This document shows positions 44,591 to 53,079 of a DNA stretch of 64,000 nt, one piece after another (positions within the stretch are counted from its first letter, which is position 1; each line of letters begins with the position of its first letter). Under the pieces are notes generated by a model. That model was not told the origin of the DNA, made no database searches, and saw only the letters and a program-made list of their open reading frames with translations. A program made the position numbers and the translations under genes. Source of the stretch: Planococcus halocryophilus. GTDB taxonomy: Bacteria > Bacillota > Bacilli > Bacillales_A > Planococcaceae. The stretch covers positions 1,646,001 through 1,710,000 of the forward strand of contig NZ_CP016537.2 in the NCBI RefSeq assembly GCF_001687585.2. The letters are read 5' to 3'.

Positions 44591-44842
44591 ATGATGAACA
44601 ATATCGAAAAATATAGAAATGCTTTTATGGATGCGTTGGAATTAGAAGAAGACCAGGTAAGTGAAGAGTTAGCATTAGGCGAAACAAGAGAATGGGATTC
44701 TCTTGGGCATATGATTCTGATTTCTACGATGGAAGAGGTTTTTGATGTTTCAATAGATGCTGAATGGATGACAGAATTCGATTCGTATAAGGCAGGAAAA
44801 GAGCTTTTGAATCGTTTAGGAGTAGACTTTGTAAATGAATAG
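44591..44842 (+). CDS. Acyl carrier protein (DltC-like) of a Dlt/Alg-like cluster
   Basis: An 83-residue carrier protein from the ATG at 44591, six bases after AAAGG; the frame is open further left but lacks a better site. The phosphopantetheine attachment Ser is in EWDSLGHM (about residue 37), followed by helices LISTMEEVFDVSID and the end helix of the ACP fold. It would carry an activated acyl or aminoacyl group made by the next gene's product, whose start overlaps its last 8 bases. It differs from housekeeping AcpP, which has DSLD in that motif. Confidence 0.9.
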   Translation: MMNNIEKYRNAFMDALELEEDQVSEELALGETREWDSLGHMILISTMEEVFDVSIDAEWMTEFDSYKAGKELLNRLGVDFVNE

Positions 44843-46229
44843 GTTCAAAAAGCTTGAGAAGTTCGGAAACCAAACCGCTATATATGCTGAAAGAGAATAC
44901 TCTTACGCTGAAATGGTAGAGGTTGCTGACGAAATCTGCAGTCATGTAGGTGAAAGAACGCTGGTTTTTTGTTTATCTTCAAATAATAAAGAGTCTATAT
45001 TTGGTTACGTGGGCTTTATGAGAGGGCATGTTGTACCTGTCTTGTTAGATGCATCTATCCAGGTGGAGCGGTTGCAAAAACTAATCGAGCTTTATAAGCC
45101 TGCGTACATTTGGGCGAGTAGTGGAAACCAAGACCTTTTAAACACAATGGATAGTATATTCGTGTTTGGAGATTACTCATTATTTAAATGTCCGACATTT
45201 ATTCAACAGGAGCTAGATGAAGATCTTGCGCTCCTTTTAACGACCTCAGGAAGTACTGGCAGCCCCAAATTTGTTCGCTTAAGTTACGAAAACATCTTCC
45301 AAAATGCTGAATCCATTGTGAAGTACCTTGAGATTAAGGCAGACGATAAACCGATCACAACACTTCCAATGAATTACTCTTATGGACTGTCGATCATCAA
45401 CAGTCATTTCATTTGCGGAGCGACGATTATTGTCACGGATGCATCGATCATAAAAAAGGAGTTTTGGGACTTATGCAAAGAGCAGGGAGCAACAACTTTT
45501 GGGGGAGTTCCTTTCATATATGAGATGCTCCATCGGCTGAAGTTTGAAGAGATGGATCTTCCAAGTTTGAAAAAACTAACGCAAGCAGGCGGCAAATTAA
45601 GCCCAGAGCTATCCGCTAAATTTGCAGATATGTGTAGTCAAAAAGGGATTCAATTTTTTACTATGTATGGGCAAACAGAAGCAACAGCGCGGATGAGCTA
45701 TTTACCGGCCGAAAAAACCCTTGTTAAAGCCGGAAGCATTGGGATTGCTATTCCAGGTGGCGAACTGATGCTGCAAGATGACAATGGCAACAACATTACA
45801 ACACCTCATGAAATCGGTGAATTGATTTACAAAGGACCCAATGTTTCTTTAGGGTATGCGGAGTCGTTAGTTGATCTGTCGAAAAAAGATGAGAACAATG
45901 GGTCGCTGCACACAGGTGATTTGGCTTACTTTGATCAGGACGGCTATTTCTTTATAACTGGACGAATCAAAAGAATTATTAAAGTCGCTGGAAGCCGCAT
46001 TAGCTTAGATGAAGTGGAAGAACTTTTAAATGAGCATGGTCATGATTGTGTCTGCGCGGGGACAGATGACCAAATGATCATTTACACATTAAGAGAAGAT
46101 CAGCTTCAAATTAAAAAAATAATTAAGGAAAAATTAAACTTAAGGGGCGTTAAGATTATCAGAATTGAGGAATTCCCACGTAACCTTTTTGGGAAGATAC
46201 TATATTCCGAGTTACTTAAAGATAGATAA
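44835..46229 (+). CDS. AMP-forming adenylating ligase (DltA-like)
   Basis: A 464-residue enzyme of the ANL family. The P-loop is LLTTSGSTGSPKF (about residues 137-149), the adenylate-binding motif is FTMYGQTEATARMSY (about 275-289), HTGDLAYFDQDGYFFITGRI is near 360-379, and the catalytic Lys is in NLFGKILYSEL near the end. The shorter length and overlap with an ACP gene point to loading that ACP in trans, as DltA loads DltC, and not to CoA ligation. The activated acid cannot be read from the sequence. Confidence 0.87.
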   Translation: MNRFKKLEKFGNQTAIYAEREYSYAEMVEVADEICSHVGERTLVFCLSSNNKESIFGYVGFMRGHVVPVLLDASIQVERLQKLIELYKPAYIWASSGNQDLLNTMDSIFVFGDYSLFKCPTFIQQELDEDLALLLTTSGSTGSPKFVRLSYENIFQNAESIVKYLEIKADDKPITTLPMNYSYGLSIINSHFICGATIIVTDASIIKKEFWDLCKEQGATTFGGVPFIYEMLHRLKFEEMDLPSLKKLTQAGGKLSPELSAKFADMCSQKGIQFFTMYGQTEATARMSYLPAEKTLVKAGSIGIAIPGGELMLQDDNGNNITTPHEIGELIYKGPNVSLGYAESLVDLSKKDENNGSLHTGDLAYFDQDGYFFITGRIKRIIKVAGSRISLDEVEELLNEHGHDCVCAGTDDQMIIYTLREDQLQIKKIIKEKLNLRGVKIIRIEEFPRNLFGKILYSELLKDR

Positions 46230-46367
46230 TTTACGATCACCTGAGCCCGATACAGGAGATGTAATAGATATGACAAAAACATAACTACTGAAAGCTGAAT
46301 AGGTTCAGGGTTATTTTTTATCTCGTTTTATGTAAAATCTTAAGTTTATTTTTGATCAGGTGATTGG

Positions 46368-47819
46368 ATGACTTTTATATCAATTGAGTTTCTGTTATTT
46401 TTTGCAGGTATCGTTTTTACGTATTATTTAATCCCACACAGGTGGAGATGGGTTCTTTTACTAGCCGCAAGTTACAGTTTTTACGCTACATTGAGTGGCT
46501 ACTTTATCTTGTTACTACTTGTAAGCACGGTGTTTACTTATTTTACGGGAATAGTCATTGAAAAACAGGAAACTAAACAACAGAAGAAAAGAGCCATGCT
46601 AGTTGGAATTTGCGTATTGCTGTTTTTTCTCGGATGGTTTAAATACTTTAATTTTGTAAATGACTCTATTCGAGCCATTTCAACATACATGAATTGGAAT
46701 TATGCCATACCATATCAAGAGATTATCCTGCCTTTAGCCATTTCTTTTTATACCTTTCAGGCAGTCAGTTACCTTGTAGACATCTCTAGAGGCAAGCAAA
46801 AAGCAGAAAGACATTATGGCTATTTCTCAATCTATTTTGCATTTTTCCCTCAATTGGTTGCCGGACCGATTGAACGTGCTAAGAAATTGCTTCCTCAATT
46901 CAAAGTTGAACAAACCTTAAACTATGACAACATAAGCTATGGGATGAAGCGAATTGCATGGGGATTTTTTAAGAAAACATTGATTGCGGATCGACTCGCT
47001 CCAATTGTAGCGAGTGTTTACGATAGTCCTGACCCAACAGGTTCTCAAATTGTCCTAGCGACGATCCTGTTCTCGGTTCAATTGTACGCTGATTTTTCTG
47101 CACTCAGCGACATTGCCATTGGTTGTGCACGAATGCTTGGGATAAAACTAACGGAAAACTTTAAGCAACCGCATTTTGCCGTTTCGATTGCGGATTTCTG
47201 GAACAGGTGGCATATTACGCTTTCGACATGGCTCAGAGACTATATCTTTGTTCCGCTATGCAAAGGGAAAAAGAAGCGAAGTGAAATTTATTTAGTCATT
47301 GTGATTACGTTTTTAATAAGTGGCATTTGGCATGGTGCGGCTTGGACTTTTGTTTTATGGGGTCTAATTCACGGGTTTTACCGTGCTTTTGGAGATCACA
47401 CAAAACATTTTCGTGGGAAGATGGCAACATTTATTCACTTGGATCAAAGTCCATCGCTGCATAAATGGATGAAAATCACCACTACCTTTTTGCTCGTGTG
47501 TTTTTCGCGCGTGTTCTTCCGATCGGATTCCGTTACCGCTGCATTTGAAAATGCGCAACATTTCTTATCGCCTAGTTCGTGGAACCCATCTGGAATTATT
47601 GTAGCGTTTGAGATGTTTTCGCTACTCGACTTAGTGATTTTCAGCTTTTTCTTTATCGTTATGCAACTGTATCATTACATCGAAAGAAACAATACGTCAA
47701 CGTGGAACTGGCTATCGCAACGCCCGGCAGTTGCTCGTTTTGCCGTTTATGTTTTAATCGTTGTCTCAGTTCTGGTGTTTGGTGCTACAGGTCAAGGGTT
47801 TGTTTACGGTGGGTTTTAA
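46368..47819 (+). CDS. MBOAT-family membrane O-acyltransferase (DltB/AlgI-like)
   Basis: A 483-residue membrane protein with about 11-12 hydrophobic segments. FFPQLVAGPIERAKKLLPQF and DFWNRWHITLSTWLRDYIFVPL are the conserved MBOAT core, with the catalytic His in SGIWHGAAWTFVLWGLIHG (about residue 325). Enzymes of this kind take an acyl group from a carrier inside and move it to a polysaccharide or other acceptor outside. AGGTGAT precedes the ATG. The ACP and ligase genes upstream would supply the acyl donor, and the next gene the extracellular partner. Confidence 0.9.
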   Translation: MTFISIEFLLFFAGIVFTYYLIPHRWRWVLLLAASYSFYATLSGYFILLLLVSTVFTYFTGIVIEKQETKQQKKRAMLVGICVLLFFLGWFKYFNFVNDSIRAISTYMNWNYAIPYQEIILPLAISFYTFQAVSYLVDISRGKQKAERHYGYFSIYFAFFPQLVAGPIERAKKLLPQFKVEQTLNYDNISYGMKRIAWGFFKKTLIADRLAPIVASVYDSPDPTGSQIVLATILFSVQLYADFSALSDIAIGCARMLGIKLTENFKQPHFAVSIADFWNRWHITLSTWLRDYIFVPLCKGKKKRSEIYLVIVITFLISGIWHGAAWTFVLWGLIHGFYRAFGDHTKHFRGKMATFIHLDQSPSLHKWMKITTTFLLVCFSRVFFRSDSVTAAFENAQHFLSPSSWNPSGIIVAFEMFSLLDLVIFSFFFIVMQLYHYIERNNTSTWNWLSQRPAVARFAVYVLIVVSVLVFGATGQGFVYGGF

Positions 47820-47894
47820 CTGTAAATCAACTGACTCATGTGCGTGCCAGTCCATCAGTTTAGTAAAAAGAGTACAAGATCGAAAGGATTTGCC

Positions 47895-48806
47895 ATGGGC
47901 CGTTTATTCATTAAGTTAACTATTATCATCACTGTGGCTTTACTGTTGTTTATACCAGTCAATAACTTTGTAAAGCAGTCTCGGAGTTATAACATCAACG
48001 ACGACATCTTGACGTTTAAGAAAGATCCGTATCCTGTTGACGTCATCAATTTAGGTGCCTCTCATTCCATGTATGGGTATTATTTTAAGCCGACGGGTTT
48101 GGCTCACTTGGATTTGGCACTGCCTGGTCAGGCACTCGAATACGACTTTAAATTGTTAAAAGAGTACGGCGAGTATTTGAAATCGGATGGGGTCGTCATT
48201 TTATCCATTTCTCAAATGACGTTCATAAATAGTGAGAACGAGGATGTAGACGAAGGACGTTATTATGAAATTTTAGATCGTACGCAAATTGAATCGTTTC
48301 GATTGTTGGATTATTATAAGTACATGTATTTTCCAGGCACAAATAGTGACAATTTTACTTCTGCGCTCTCAAGCAAATGGAAAGGCTTTAAATGGACTTC
48401 TCATCAATCTTGGGCGAATAATGGCAAAAATTATGCAGAAAGAAAAACCGAATACGTAGAAGAGCAATATAGAAAAGCAATTGAACATAATTACATTGAA
48501 CAAAACGTAGAGCAGTTAAAGGAAATATTGGAATATTGTCAAGAGCAGGGCTACGAGGTCATTCTAACCATGGAGCCCGTACACAAGACATACCAAGAAC
48601 ATTTCGATGAAGAAGTCATGAATCGACTTGTTTTTCAGTACTTAAACACTCTTGAAACAGATGTCCCTTTTTTAAATTATATGAACGATAAGCGTTTCAC
48701 AGACAACAAAGAGTATTTTATCGATTCCGACCATTTAAACAGTAAGGGAAGAAAAAAGTATTCGTGGATTGTTTATGAGAAGCTCAAGAGTTTAGGTTAT
48801 TTTTGA
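47895..48806 (+). CDS. Membrane-anchored SGNH-like protein (DltD/AlgJ-like)
   Basis: A 303-residue protein from the ATG at 47895, six bases after GAAAGGA. Residues 5-25 are a signal anchor, placing the rest outside. NLGASHSMYGYYF (about 47-59) supplies the nucleophile Ser block and DSDHLNSKGRKKYS (about 280-293) the D-x2-H catalytic pair of the SGNH/GDSL fold. Its position after ACP, ligase and MBOAT genes matches DltD in dlt operons and AlgJ/AlgX in alginate acetylation. It likely completes the acyl transfer to the acceptor outside the cell, or removes acyl groups. A strong terminator follows. Confidence 0.85.
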   Translation: MGRLFIKLTIIITVALLLFIPVNNFVKQSRSYNINDDILTFKKDPYPVDVINLGASHSMYGYYFKPTGLAHLDLALPGQALEYDFKLLKEYGEYLKSDGVVILSISQMTFINSENEDVDEGRYYEILDRTQIESFRLLDYYKYMYFPGTNSDNFTSALSSKWKGFKWTSHQSWANNGKNYAERKTEYVEEQYRKAIEHNYIEQNVEQLKEILEYCQEQGYEVILTMEPVHKTYQEHFDEEVMNRLVFQYLNTLETDVPFLNYMNDKRFTDNKEYFIDSDHLNSKGRKKYSWIVYEKLKSLGYF

Positions 48807-48872
48807 GTGATTATTATGTTTTATTGTTTATCGCTGCTCATTTGAGCGGAAACTAACATGCTTTGTATTAAT

Positions 48873-48928
48873 ATCTCCTGGAGAGAAAGAATTGTATTTC
48901 AATTCTTTCTCTCCAGGGGATTTTTTTG
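48873..48928 (+). terminator. Terminator of the Dlt-like cluster
   Basis: A perfect 17-bp stem (48878-48894 with 48900-48916) extended by TCTC / GGGA, followed by T7. Confidence 0.92.
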
Positions 48929-48973
48929 TCTATAATTGCAGAAGTCTGATTAAAATGCGATGAAATTCGATAT

Positions 48974-49009
48974 CTATGGAACCCCATTAATAATCAATAG
49001 AGGATTGTC
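48974..49009 (-). repeat. Module 1 of the cassette-like repeat, copy 1 (no gene attached)
   Basis: On the minus strand GACAATCCTCT followed by ATTAATGGGGTTCCATAG. It matches the core of the other module 1 copies but has no gene after it; it lies in the 330-bp gap before padR. Confidence 0.6.
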
Positions 49010-49138
49010 TTTACTTTCATCTACAAACTTAAGTGTTTAAGTGCATGCTGAATAACCTCTTTTTAGAATTTTTATTTTTAAAATAATACCTTGTATTATA
49101 GAGTAATATGAAATAAAGTAATCTAAAGGGGTGTGAAA

Positions 49139-49474
49139 ATGGAAATTAGTAAAGAGGTATTAAAAGGTCATATTGATACATTAATTCTTTCTCTTTTACA
49201 TGGCAGAGATATGTATGGGTATGAAATAGCTAAAATTGTCCGTGAAAAAAGTGGAGACCAATTCGAGTTAAAAGAAGGAACACTTTATTTATCTTTAAAG
49301 CGATTAGAAAAAAGTGAATGGATCACTTCTTACTGGGGCGATGAACAAGGACCAGGAGGAAGAAGGAAATATTACAAACTCACACCTGTAGGTGAAAAAG
49401 GATTTGAAGAAAAACGCTCAGAATGGGAATTTGTAAAAAAACTGATGGACTTATTTTTAGAAAGGGGAGAATAG
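49139..49474 (+). CDS. PadR-family transcriptional regulator
   Basis: A 112-residue winged-helix regulator from the ATG at 49139, seven bases after AAAGGGG; the GTG at 49133 is too close to that site. LKGHIDTLILSLLHGRDMYGYEIAKIV and LKEGTLYLSLKRLEKSEWI, then GGRRKYYKLTPVGEKGF, are the canonical PadR motifs. It lies one base upstream of a HAAS-domain membrane protein gene, a common pairing in Firmicutes where the regulator controls its own operon in response to envelope-active compounds. A+T-rich dyad sequence near 49087-49110 (ACCTTGTATTATAGAGTAAT) may be its operator. Confidence 0.9.
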   Translation: MEISKEVLKGHIDTLILSLLHGRDMYGYEIAKIVREKSGDQFELKEGTLYLSLKRLEKSEWITSYWGDEQGPGGRRKYYKLTPVGEKGFEEKRSEWEFVKKLMDLFLERGE

Positions 49475-49475
49475 G

Positions 49476-50293
49476 ATGAAACAAATAGAAGCGTATGTTG
49501 AGGAATTGTATCAAGGTGTCGGTGGAAACAAAAAAGAGATTAATGAATCAAAAAAAGAAATGAAAAGCCACTTATTAGAAGCTGTTCATGAGTTGAAACA
49601 AGAAGGGAAATCAGAGAAAGAAGCAATTCAACTTGCTATTGAACGTTTTGGTGGAGAACAAGAAATGCGTTCGGTAGTTGGTCAGTTATTTAAGGCACAA
49701 CGAATATTTGCTAATTGGATTCTCTATTTAGCCATAACCGTTCTACTGTTAAGTATTGTGGCAGTCGGATTAATTTCTGCATACGAAAATGAAAATGCCT
49801 CAGAGAATTCCGAAGTTGCTTCAGCTGTACACGAAATTTTAACTAGCCAAGGTTCGCTAACCGATTCAATGAAAACTGAAATTGCTGCTTTAATCGATGG
49901 AACAGATCAAATTTCAAAAGTTGAAATCTATAACGTCAGTGGTGTAGGTGTAAATTCCGTATTTGATTACGTAGAGAGCGCAAAACCTGAGTATCAATAC
50001 AGTAAGTCTGTTTGGTCTCCAGATTGGCTACTAGCGAACTTTTACCCTTATGGAAGTGGTGGGGGGATAAGTGGTATGTTCAAATGGAAACACGACTTAT
50101 CGGCAGCTGGATGGGAATTATTTTATTTTCAGGATTAGCCGTCTATGCAACTCTATTCACAATTTGGGCAACAATTAATGCCTATCATCATAGACGACTA
50201 AATATTGCCTGGATTATTGCTTTTGCTATTTTTAATGTAGTCGGTTATTTAGTTTATATTTTAGTAGGTAAGAGAAAAATGAGATATAACTAA
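49476..50293 (+). pseudogene. HAAS-domain membrane protein, frameshifted at a G6 run
   Basis: The first 220 residues have an N-terminal HAAS / permease-prefix domain (YVEELYQGVGGNKKEINESK, AIERFGGEQEMRSVVG), a membrane helix at about 75-98 and an extracytoplasmic segment. After the G6 run at 50061-50066 the frame drifts and stops at 50138. Adding one G gives GGGDKWYVQMETRLIGSWMG and leads into two membrane helices (IILFSGLAVYATLFTIWATI, IAWIIAFAIFNVVGYLVYIL) with a KRKMRYN end at 50293. The second pair looks like a phospholipase-D nuclease N-terminal type anchor. The repaired protein has 272 residues. It is the partner of PadR upstream. Confidence 0.83.
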
Positions 50294-50352
50294 AATTGTA
50301 AACTTAGTGGTTAAGCGCATATTACAATTTCGAACCTTATTTTGCATATAGT

Positions 50353-50404
50353 AAAATGAAACTCAGCAACCTTAGTATAAAGATTGCTGAGTTTCATTTT
50401 ATAT
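50353..50404 (+). terminator. Terminator of the padR operon
   Basis: A perfect 17-bp stem (50353-50369 with 50384-50400). Confidence 0.9.
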
Positions 50405-50411
50405 GTGAAAT

Positions 50412-50461
50412 TTATGGAACCAATTTTGAACTCTAATTAATATAAACATTAGAGGATTGGC
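50412..50461 (-). repeat. Module 1 of the cassette-like repeat, copy 2 (no gene attached)
   Basis: On the minus strand GCCAATCCTCTAATG followed by an A+T spacer and TTGGTTCCATAAAT, resembling copy 1. No gene follows it on that strand before the convergent padR operon. The rest of 50462-50559 shows nothing clear. Confidence 0.55.
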
Positions 50462-50559
50462 GATACATGTAATAAAAACTAGCTGGTCCAAAACGTATTA
50501 AGCATCATTGCTAAACAAGCGTTGTATATATGTAAAGTAACTAAAGCTGTTTGAGATAA

Positions 50560-51216
50560 CTAGAATGTTTCCTCTAACTTTCGTATCTCTGAGTGAGAAA
50601 AAATATATACACTGCCAAGAATATCAATTTTATCTCCCTTTGTACGCAGCGCGCAATCCTTATTCGATGCATAAATCATCATTTTTTCTGATATGGAAGA
50701 CAGTTCGCTTTGAAACAAGGTCATGTTATTTTCAAGGTCAAAATGAGACAAAACGGAAAAATTGCCAAGACCAATTCCGTCGTAAACAGTGTTTTCTTCA
50801 ACTGGATAGCCAAAGTTTTTTGAGCATAGCCATTTAGCTGACATATTAATCGCACCAGCGCTTGCTCCAATCACAACGGCATTACTTTTCCGGATGCATT
50901 CCGCCAATCCGTAAGCCATTAAAAACTCATTTTGCTTTAGCGTATCGCCACCTAGTAAGAAAATGACGGAAGCGTTCTGAATCAAGGTATGAGCATCTTC
51001 TTTTTTTATGCCATGATTGATTAAATAGTAGTCATCAAATAAGATGCCAGCATGGTCAAGCCATGTGCGTTCAACAGCACCATCTACTTTAGCGTCTAAT
51101 GGATTTGAGCTAATCATAACGAGTGATTTTCTATCCGTTATATCCTCCCGTAACACTTGACTCAGTCGCTCAGGGAAAAAAACGGTAAACCAACCTAAAT
51201 AATAGTGAGTGATCAT
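50560..51216 (-). CDS. Peptidase E-like protein (S51 family)
   Basis: A 218-residue cytoplasmic protein from the ATG at 51216, which follows GCGGAGGTATTT; the TTG at 51240 lies before that site. IFLLGGDTLKQNEF, the nucleophile elbow VIGASAGAINMS (Ser about residue 117) and LSHFDLENN are the S51 motifs of dipeptidase E, which cleaves Asp-X dipeptides, and of cyanophycinase relatives. It is the left-most gene of the minus-strand array and is preceded by module 2 at 51277-51302. Confidence 0.83.
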   Translation of the reverse strand: MITHYYLGWFTVFFPERLSQVLREDITDRKSLVMISSNPLDAKVDGAVERTWLDHAGILFDDYYLINHGIKKEDAHTLIQNASVIFLLGGDTLKQNEFLMAYGLAECIRKSNAVVIGASAGAINMSAKWLCSKNFGYPVEENTVYDGIGLGNFSVLSHFDLENNMTLFQSELSSISEKMMIYASNKDCALRTKGDKIDILGSVYIFSHSEIRKLEETF

Positions 51217-51276
51217 AAATACCTCCGCATCAAAGTACAAGCTCTAGTAATTTACCATCGTATATCTTCTTTTCTA

Positions 51277-51302
51277 AAACGTTTACTCAACAACTGCATC
51301 CG
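51277..51302 (-). repeat. Module 2 of the cassette-like repeat, copy a
   Basis: Plus strand AAACGTTTACTCAAC followed by AACTGCATCCG; on the minus strand it reads CGGATGCAGTTGTTGAGTAAACG and starts 20 bp after the stop of the GNAT gene. Confidence 0.7.
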
Positions 51303-51322
51303 TTTGTGGAAAGCTTTTTACC

Positions 51323-51781
51323 TTATAAATCTTGAGATAATCGAATCATATCTCTGCATTGAATACCGTTTTCAAAGATTTCCTCAGAATAATGCCGAAT
51401 GAAAAAGTCCATATCTATACCAATTATTCTAAATCTACATTTTTGGTAAAGAGCCAGTTGACCTACACTTGAATTTCCCGTTCCGATTTCAATTGTTTTA
51501 TAACCTTTTGTTTTAGCTACTCTTATTGCATCCAAAACTAGTTGTTTGCCTATCCCCTTACCGTGCTGGTCTTCAATGACAGCAACATTCACAAGCTCTA
51601 CTATCTCGGGTCTTGTTGGAAGTAAGACATAAACACCAACAGTTTGGTGTCCCAATTCAGCTATAAAACATTCGCCTCTATTGATGTATTCTTCAACAAT
51701 TTCACTCGAAGGGTCAGCCAGTAGTAATAATTCCATCGGGATTTTTTCGCCTTTTCTCAATTTCCTTATCTCGATTTTCAT
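51323..51781 (-). CDS. GNAT-family N-acetyltransferase
   Basis: A 152-residue acetyltransferase. The acetyl-CoA-binding loop is VAVIEDQHGKGIGKQLVLDA (about residues 68-87, Q-x2-G-x-G type), followed by IEIGTGNSSVGQLALYQKCRF, the motif B segment found in many small-molecule acetyltransferases. The ATG at 51781 has AAGGAATC upstream. It is a single gene within an array of unrelated minus-strand genes and is followed at 20 bp by module 2. No module 1 is seen upstream. The substrate is unknown. Confidence 0.87.
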   Translation of the reverse strand: MKIEIRKLRKGEKIPMELLLLADPSSEIVEEYINRGECFIAELGHQTVGVYVLLPTRPEIVELVNVAVIEDQHGKGIGKQLVLDAIRVAKTKGYKTIEIGTGNSSVGQLALYQKCRFRIIGIDMDFFIRHYSEEIFENGIQCRDMIRLSQDL

Positions 51782-51972
51782 TCATCTAGATTCCTTCCAG
51801 TTATTTTTGCAGAACGCAGTAATATGGCTTGTTTGTTGAAGATTAATCTCTCTTAATTATATTATTATTTAATCCAACATGCCAATAAGTCATCAATCAA
51901 CAGCCCTCGTTGTAGCTTTACATGAAAGAGCAACGTCTTTAACTTAATGCTCAATAACTATAAAAGTGTATT

Positions 51973-52653
51973 CTAAGTGACTTCTATTTCTTTCATTAAA
52001 TCTTCAACGAGTAATGGCAATTCTTTCAAATCATCCACTGTGAAATCAGCATCAACATTCGCCCATTGACTATCGTTTTTCCAAATCCCTTTCATTCCGA
52101 TGTCTTGTGCAGCCTTTACATCATTCTCAGGATGATCTCCAACAAATATACTGTGCTTTGAGGATACATCAAGTTTTCGTAAAGCTCGTTTAAAAATCTC
52201 AGGGTCTGGCTTTTTGATGTCTTCCCACTCAGACACTAAGATGACATCAAAATAGTTTTCAATTCCTAACGCCTTGATATTGTCCATTTGGAATTGTCCA
52301 TAACCGTTTGTGATCATACCGAGTAGAATGTTTTTACTCTTTAAATCTTCTAACATCTGAAGTAACTGATCAAAAGGGACACAATGGAATTGAAATTCAC
52401 GGATGTAATCTTGAAGCAATTCCTCCCAAGTGATCGTGGAAATAGTGAATTCTTGGGTTAATTGTTGATAGACCGCGTCTTTCCAAACGTACCCACGCTT
52501 ATCGAGTTCGATAAATCGAGTCATGTAGTGTTCTTTCGGGACGTGACCAACCCAATTCTTCAATCGATCGTATTGGTTGTCAATAAATGCTTTTACTGAG
52601 GCGTCACGATTTAACAAAGTTCCATCTAAATCAAATAGGACAGCTTTTATCAT
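51973..52653 (-). CDS. HAD-superfamily hydrolase
   Basis: A 226-residue phosphatase-type protein. Motif I DLDGTLLNRD with the nucleophile Asp (about residue 8), motif II MITNGYG (about 115), the Lys in KKPDPEIFKRAL (about 150) and motif IV FVGDHPENDVKAAQDIGM are all present, with a cap domain between motifs I and II. This is the subclass I HAD layout of phosphoglycolate phosphatase/YjjG-like enzymes. AGGAGTTG precedes the ATG. Module 1 lies 55 bp upstream and provides its probable promoter. A degenerate module 2 (ATAGTTATTGAGCATTAAG) follows near 51940-51960. Confidence 0.88.
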   Translation of the reverse strand: MIKAVLFDLDGTLLNRDASVKAFIDNQYDRLKNWVGHVPKEHYMTRFIELDKRGYVWKDAVYQQLTQEFTISTITWEELLQDYIREFQFHCVPFDQLLQMLEDLKSKNILLGMITNGYGQFQMDNIKALGIENYFDVILVSEWEDIKKPDPEIFKRALRKLDVSSKHSIFVGDHPENDVKAAQDIGMKGIWKNDSQWANVDADFTVDDLKELPLLVEDLMKEIEVT

Positions 52654-52681
52654 CTTTTCAACTCCTATGACGAATTCTTCT

Positions 52682-52720
52682 TATAAATATACCATTCGGT
52701 TAAAAAAACAGAGGATTGTC
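52682..52720 (-). repeat. Module 1 of the cassette-like repeat, copy 3, promoter of the HAD gene
   Basis: On the minus strand GACAATCCTCTGTTTTTTTA, then CCGAATGGTATATTTATA. TATATT is a good -10 box 55 bp before the HAD start region. The same layout recurs upstream of the next two array genes. Confidence 0.7.
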
Positions 52721-53021
52721 TGTAGGAAAATAAAAGTTGGGAAAACGGATCTCTTTAAAAAGGGAATTCGGCAGAGTGTAGTCAAAAGGAGAGACAAAAA
52801 TACAGTTACATTTTTTCTCGTGAAACTTGCTCCTAAATTTCATTTGAGATTTTTAAAAGGAAATGATTTGATATCAAACCCAGATATATAACTTTGTATT
52901 TATTATTTGAAAATGAAGAGTAAGTTACTGACAACAGAGGATTTTATACACTATTAAAACTACTTGCCCCTTTAAACTAGAACAAAAGAGATAGCAAAAA
53001 AAGAGTAGCCAAAGCTATCTT
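52721..53021. other. Gene-free cassette remnant
   Basis: About 300 bp without a credible gene, bounded by module 1 copies at 52708-52720 and 52934-52943 (ACAGAGGATT). A plus-strand frame ends at 52891 with KRRDKNTVTFFLVKLAPKF but overlaps the HAD gene in antisense and has no start signal. A small hairpin GATAGC / GCTATC (52990-53020) with a T6 tail could be a terminator. Confidence 0.4.
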
Positions 53022-53029
53022 TTTTAAAA

Positions 53030-53055
53030 AAACGTTTACTCAACAATCGCACTCG
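53030..53055 (-). repeat. Module 2 of the cassette-like repeat, copy b
   Basis: On the minus strand CGAGTGCGATTGTTGAGTAAACG, 24 bp after the stop of the small membrane protein gene; 21 of 26 bases match copy a. Confidence 0.7.
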
Positions 53056-53079
53056 ATAGCTGTAGAAATAAATTAATAT

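Noticed and set aside
52577..52891. 104-codon plus-strand frame overlapping the HAD gene
   Set aside because: Half of it is antisense to a sound gene, and no start signal or family resemblance is seen.
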